Under the pieces are notes generated by a model. The model had not been told where the DNA came from, searched no databases, and worked only from the letters and a program-made list of their open reading frames with translations. The translations under genes were made by a program, and so were the position numbers. Below, piece by piece: positions 13,100 through 16,807 of a stretch of 16,807 bases of DNA (position 1 is its first letter; each line of letters starts with the position of its first letter). Source of the DNA: an uncultured Alcaligenaceae bacterium (GTDB lineage Bacteria; Pseudomonadota; Gammaproteobacteria; Burkholderiales; Burkholderiaceae_B); NCBI GenBank assembly GCA_937952975.1, contig CALFXX010000018.1:1-16807 (forward strand). The letters run 5' to 3'.

Positions 13100-13345
13100 T
13101 TTGCTTGCGAAGTGTCGCTTACTCGGCCCCACATGCTTAGTCATGTTTTGTTGAGTAACACTTGTTTGTACTCGCTTGTTTGTAAAGTTAGTGCTCAGTA
13201 ATACAACAGCGATATGCTGTTCTGTGCAGCCAATGCATGATGGTCATGCTGCGGCAATGTAAGTGACTTATCGTTTGATAAGTCGTGACCTCAGCCAACC
13301 AACAGAAGGCCGGGGTTCAACTGAAATGACACAAAGGAAATTGAT
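13100..13345 (+). promoter_or_regulatory. rpsL-rpsG intercistronic region with hairpins (candidate S7 control site)
   Basis: In E. coli, S7 binds the rpsL-rpsG gap (about 100 bases there) and represses translation of the distal genes. Here the gap is 246 bases. Visible hairpins are AACAGC-GATAT-GCTGTT (13205-13221), GCATGA-TGG-TCATGC (13235-13249) with an outer GCA/TGC pair (13226-13228 / 13250-13252), and a perfect 8-bp stem GACTTATC-GTTT-GATAAGTC (13265-13284). AAGGA (13334-13338) is the rpsG ribosome binding site. S7 binding is inferred from location only. I saw no convincing promoter. Confidence 0.5.
13161..13184 (+). repeat. Ten-base direct repeat in the rpsL-rpsG gap
   Basis: CTTGTTTGTA occurs at 13161-13170 and again at 13175-13184, separated by CTCG (period 14). 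It precedes the row of hairpins. It is a clear repeat but short enough to have arisen by chance or slippage. Confidence 0.6.
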
Positions 13346-13816
13346 ATGCCCCGTCGTCGCGAAGTCCCCAAACGTGACATTCTGCCCGATCCAAAATTCG
13401 GCAGCGTCGAACTAGCAAAATTCATGAACGTAGTGATGCTCTCCGGTAAAAAAGCCGTGGCTGAGCGCATCGTTTACGGTGCTTTAACTCAAGTTCAAAC
13501 CAAGACCGGCAAAGAGCCTATCGAGGTTTTCAACTTGGCAATCAATAATATCAAGCCAGTCGTTGAAGTAAAAAGCCGTCGCGTTGGTGGTGCAAACTAC
13601 CAAGTGCCGGTTGAAGTGCGTCCAGTGCGCCGTTTGGCCTTGGCAATGCGCTGGTTGCGCGAAGCCGCTAAAAAGCGCGGTGAAAAATCTATGGATCTCC
13701 GTCTTGCCGGCGAACTGCTCGATGCCTCAGAAGGTCGCGGCGCCGCAATGAAAAAACGTGAAGATACACACAAAATGGCCGAAGCTAACAAAGCTTTCAG
13801 TCATTTCCGTTGGTAA
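13346..13816 (+). CDS. rpsG: 30S ribosomal protein S7
   Basis: S7 starts assembly of the 30S head by binding the 3' major domain of 16S rRNA, contacts E-site tRNA, and in E. coli represses the str operon. The 156-residue protein has the classic beginning MPRRREVPKRDILPDPKFGS (1-20), the conserved GGANYQVPVEVRPVRR segment (80-95), and an ending KMAEANKAFSHFRW. AAGGA at 13334-13338, seven bases before the ATG, supports the start. fusA begins 14 bases after its stop, so both are likely translated from one message. Confidence 0.98.
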   Translation: MPRRREVPKRDILPDPKFGSVELAKFMNVVMLSGKKAVAERIVYGALTQVQTKTGKEPIEVFNLAINNIKPVVEVKSRRVGGANYQVPVEVRPVRRLALAMRWLREAAKKRGEKSMDLRLAGELLDASEGRGAAMKKREDTHKMAEANKAFSHFRW

Positions 13817-13830
13817 TTTAAGGATCAGCC

Positions 13831-15933
13831 ATGTCTCGCAAAACTCCGATCGAGCGCTACCGCAACATCGGTATCTCTGCCCATATCGATGCAGGGAAAA
13901 CCACCACGACCGAACGAATCTTGTTTTATACAGGTGTCAATCATAAGATTGGCGAAGTGCATGATGGCGCAGCCACCATGGACTGGATGGAACAAGAGCA
14001 AGAACGCGGAATCACGATTACGTCTGCAGCAACCACGGCCTTCTGGAAAGGCATGGCCAATAACTACCCTGAGCATCGTATCAACGTGATTGATACTCCG
14101 GGCCACGTTGACTTCACCATTGAAGTTGAGCGTTCAATGCGCGTGCTTGACGGCGCCTGCATGGTTTATTGTGCTGTGGGTGGTGTGCAGCCTCAATCAG
14201 AAACTGTTTGGCGCCAAGCCAATAAGTACAAAGTGCCCCGTTTGTCATTCGTGAACAAAATGGATCGCACTGGCGCGAACTTTTTCAAAGTTTACGATCA
14301 GCTCAAGACACGTCTGCGCGCAAACCCAGTTCCTATCGTGATCCCAATTGGTGCCGAAGAAAAATTCACTGGCGTCATCGATCTGGTCAAGATGAAAGCG
14401 ATCATCTGGGACGAAGCCAGCCAAGGCATTAAGTTCGACTACCTCGATATCCCTGCCGACTTGCAGGCCGAGGCTGACGAGTGGCGCGAAAAGCTGGTCG
14501 AGTCCGCCGCTGAAGCCTCAGAAGAGTTGATGGACAAGTACCTTGAGGGCGGCACGCTCAGCGAAGAAGAAATTCTGTTTGGTATCCGTACGCGTACGAT
14601 TGCCTGCGAAATTCAGCCAATGCTGTGCGGCACCGCCTTTAAAAACAAAGGCGTTCAGCGCATGCTTGACGCTGTGATCGAGTTCCTCCCTTCACCGGTT
14701 GATATTCCACCAGTAACAGGCGAACTCGACGACGGCTCACCCACTAGCCGCAAAGCCGAAGATACTGAAAAGTTTTCAGCATTGGCATTCAAGCTGATGA
14801 CAGACCCTTACGTTGGCCAATTGACCTTCGTGCGTGTGTATTCTGGGGTCTTGAAATCGGGCGATACCATCTATAACCCAATCAAGGGCAAAAAAGAGCG
14901 TATCGGTCGTATCTTACAAATGCACGCTAACAACCGCGAAGAAATCAAAGAAGTGGTTGCAGGTGACATCGCTGCTGTTGTGGGCCTCAAAGACGTTACA
15001 ACTGGTGAAACATTGTGCGACATCGACGCACACATCATGCTCGAGCGTATGGTGTTCCCAGAGCCTGTGATTTCACAAGCTGTTGAACCAAAAACCAAAG
15101 CAGACCAAGAAAGAATGGGTATGGCTTTGTCGCGTTTGGCTCAAGAGGATCCTTCGTTCCGTGTCCGCACTGACGAAGAATCTGGCCAGACGATTATTTC
15201 AGGGATGGGCGAGCTTCACCTTGAAATTATTGTCGACCGCATGAAACGTGAATTCAACGTTGAAGCAAACGTCGGTAAACCACAGGTAGCCTATCGCGAA
15301 ACTATTCGTAAAGTGTGCGAAGAAATCGAAGGCAAATTCGTTAAACAATCGGGTGGACGCGGTCAGTATGGCCACGTTGTTCTTAAGATTGAACCCCTGC
15401 CACCAGGCGGCGGTTACGAATTTGTCGACGCCATCAAGGGCGGTGTGGTTCCACGCGAATACATTCCTGCAGTTGACAAGGGTATTCAAGAAACCTTGCC
15501 CTCAGGGATTTTGGCGGGCTACCCAGTTGTTGACGTGAAAGCAACGTTGTTCTTTGGTTCATACCACGACGTTGACTCAAACGAAAACGCTTTCCGCATG
15601 GCCGCTTCGATGGCTTTCAAAGACGGTATGCGCAAAGCAAGTCCTGTGCTGCTTGAGCCAATGATGGCCGTTGAAGTCGAAACACCTGAAGACTATGCCG
15701 GTACAGTGATGGGCGATCTGTCGTCACGTCGCGGAATGTTGCAAGGTATGGACGACATGGTCGGCGGTGGCAAAGTTATTAAGGCAGAAGTTCCGCTCGC
15801 TGAGATGTTTGGTTACGCAACAAACCTGCGGTCACTGACCCAAGGTCGCGCAACTTACACGATGGAATTCAAGCACTACTCCGAAGCACCCAAAAACGTG
15901 GCCGAAGAAATTATCGCGGCCCGCGGCAAGTAA
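13831..15933 (+). CDS. fusA: Elongation factor G
   Basis: EF-G is the GTPase that drives tRNA-mRNA translocation and, with the ribosome recycling factor, subunit splitting. The 700 residues (E. coli 704) show the G domain (about 1-290) with AHIDAGKT (17-24), the switch I region RGITITSAATT (59-69), DTPGHVDF (88-95, catalytic His92) and NKMD (142-145). Domains II-III follow. Domain IV contains GGRGQYGHVV (508-517), and domain V ends with FGYATNLRSLTQGRATYTME. It is a canonical single-protein EF-G with no obvious truncation. TAAGGA (13819-13824) lies six bases before the ATG. The tuf gene starts 13 bases after its stop. Together with S12 and S7 it forms the str operon. Confidence 0.98.
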   Translation: MSRKTPIERYRNIGISAHIDAGKTTTTERILFYTGVNHKIGEVHDGAATMDWMEQEQERGITITSAATTAFWKGMANNYPEHRINVIDTPGHVDFTIEVERSMRVLDGACMVYCAVGGVQPQSETVWRQANKYKVPRLSFVNKMDRTGANFFKVYDQLKTRLRANPVPIVIPIGAEEKFTGVIDLVKMKAIIWDEASQGIKFDYLDIPADLQAEADEWREKLVESAAEASEELMDKYLEGGTLSEEEILFGIRTRTIACEIQPMLCGTAFKNKGVQRMLDAVIEFLPSPVDIPPVTGELDDGSPTSRKAEDTEKFSALAFKLMTDPYVGQLTFVRVYSGVLKSGDTIYNPIKGKKERIGRILQMHANNREEIKEVVAGDIAAVVGLKDVTTGETLCDIDAHIMLERMVFPEPVISQAVEPKTKADQERMGMALSRLAQEDPSFRVRTDEESGQTIISGMGELHLEIIVDRMKREFNVEANVGKPQVAYRETIRKVCEEIEGKFVKQSGGRGQYGHVVLKIEPLPPGGGYEFVDAIKGGVVPREYIPAVDKGIQETLPSGILAGYPVVDVKATLFFGSYHDVDSNENAFRMAASMAFKDGMRKASPVLLEPMMAVEVETPEDYAGTVMGDLSSRRGMLQGMDDMVGGGKVIKAEVPLAEMFGYATNLRSLTQGRATYTMEFKHYSEAPKNVAEEIIAARGK

Positions 15934-15946
15934 TTAGAGGAAAATC

Positions 15947-16807
15947 ATGGCAAAAGGTAAATTCGAACGAACCAAACCACACGTCAACGTTGGCACCATC
16001 GGTCACGTTGACCATGGCAAAACCACATTGACAGCGGCTATCACAACCGTGTTGTCCAAGAAGTTTGGTGGCGAGGCTAAAGACTACTCACAGATCGACG
16101 CTGCACCTGAAGAGCGTGCACGCGGTATTACGATTAACACCGCCCACGTTGAGTATGAGACCGAAGGTCGTCATTACGCACACGTTGACTGCCCCGGCCA
16201 CGCCGACTACGTCAAGAACATGATTACCGGTGCCGCGCAGATGGACGGCGCGATTCTGGTGGTGTCGGCCGCTGACGGCCCAATGCCACAGACCCGCGAG
16301 CACATCTTGCTGTCACGCCAGGTGGGCGTGCCTTACATCATCGTCTTCCTGAACAAGGCAGACATGGTTGATGACGAGGAGCTGCTTGAGCTGGTCGAGA
16401 TGGAAGTGCGCGAGCTTCTTTCCAAGTACGACTTCCCAGGCGACGACACACCGATCATCAAGGGCTCAGCCAAGCTGGCACTTGAGGGCGACACGGGCGA
16501 GTTGGGCGAGCAGGCCATCATGAAATTGGCTGAAGCGCTGGACAACTACATCCCCATGCCAGAGCGCGCAGTGGACGGCACGTTCCTGATGCCAGTAGAA
16601 GACGTGTTCTCGATCTCGGGTCGCGGTACAGTTGTGACCGGTCGTATCGAGCGCGGTATCGTTAAAGTCGGCGAAGAAATCGAAATCGTTGGTATCCACG
16701 ATACAGTCAAGACCACTTGCACGGGCGTTGAAATGTTCCGCAAGCTGCTTGACCAAGGTCAGGCGGGCGATAACGTCGGTATTCTGTTGCGCGGCACCAA
16801 GCGTGAA
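15947..16807 (+). CDS. tuf: Elongation factor Tu, N-terminal 287 residues (3' end outside window)
   Basis: The second EF-Tu copy, distal gene of the str operon. The visible 287 of about 396 residues include the whole GTPase domain: GHVDHGKT (19-26), switch I with RGITIN (59-64, Thr62), DCPGH (81-85, catalytic His85), NKAD (136-139) and GSAK (173-176). Domain II follows, with FSISGRGTVVTGRIERG (about residues 221-237). The reading frame is open at the window edge. AGAGG at 15936-15940 is six bases before the ATG. In this organism the two tuf genes flank a block of about 16 kb in the same orientation, so they are direct repeats able to recombine or undergo gene conversion. Confidence 0.98.
   Translation, partial: MAKGKFERTKPHVNVGTIGHVDHGKTTLTAAITTVLSKKFGGEAKDYSQIDAAPEERARGITINTAHVEYETEGRHYAHVDCPGHADYVKNMITGAAQMDGAILVVSAADGPMPQTREHILLSRQVGVPYIIVFLNKADMVDDEELLELVEMEVRELLSKYDFPGDDTPIIKGSAKLALEGDTGELGEQAIMKLAEALDNYIPMPERAVDGTFLMPVEDVFSISGRGTVVTGRIERGIVKVGEEIEIVGIHDTVKTTCTGVEMFRKLLDQGQAGDNVGILLRGTKRE

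Noticed and set aside
1..16807. Mobile element, CRISPR array, prophage or defence genes
   Set aside because: No transposase or integrase frames, no regular spacer-repeat arrays, and the whole window is occupied by a conserved housekeeping gene order with short gaps.

Overview
The window is a conserved housekeeping block of a betaproteobacterium, read entirely on the + strand: the end of one tuf gene, tRNA-Trp, secE, nusG, rplK, rplA, rplJ, rplL, rpoB, rpoC, rpsL, rpsG, fusA and the first 287 codons of a second tuf gene. The gene order (tuf - trnW - secE-nusG - rplKAJL - rpoBC - rpsLG - fusA - tuf) and protein features point to Burkholderiales. These features include an RpoB beginning MPYSFTEKKRIRKSFAKRE, its DQTNPLSEITHKRR rifampicin region, and a GTG-started RplJ. 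From memory the RpoB sequence is closest to Bordetella/Alcaligenes-type proteins (Alcaligenaceae), but the base composition looks lower in GC than Bordetella. Genus cannot be assigned from the sequence alone.

Layout. 1-182 is the C-terminal end of EF-Tu, closed by a strong intrinsic terminator (190-218). tRNA-Trp (233-308) starts only 14 bases later, followed by secE and nusG. A 169-base gap with a four-unit T-rich tandem repeat and a possible L1-binding structure precedes rplK-rplA. A 253-base leader with several perfect hairpins, probably the L10 autoregulatory leader, precedes rplJ-rplL. A 211-base gap with three hairpins, one closed by a perfect 13-bp stem, precedes rpoB-rpoC, which overlap by one base. 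The longest non-coding stretch (12373-12718) holds a 12-bp hairpin after rpoC, an inverted repeat abutting a good TTGACA promoter, and a leader of about 200 bases for rpsL. rpsL and rpsG are separated by 246 bases with hairpins where an S7 control site would be expected. rpsG, fusA and the second tuf follow with short gaps and clear Shine-Dalgarno sequences.

How the genes work together. The products are core translation and transcription machinery: the ribosomal stalk and its base (L11, L10, L7/L12), L1, S12 and S7, the two GTPase elongation factors that use the stalk (EF-Tu, EF-G), the two large RNA polymerase subunits, the elongation factor NusG that joins polymerase to the ribosome, and SecE of the translocon. 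All proteins look full length and keep their key residues. I see no mobile element, CRISPR array, defence gene, toxin, intein or transferred gene. What is not explained by standard gene calls lies in the intergenic RNA and DNA structures. I found no convincing undescribed system; the findings are candidate control elements of modest to moderate interest.
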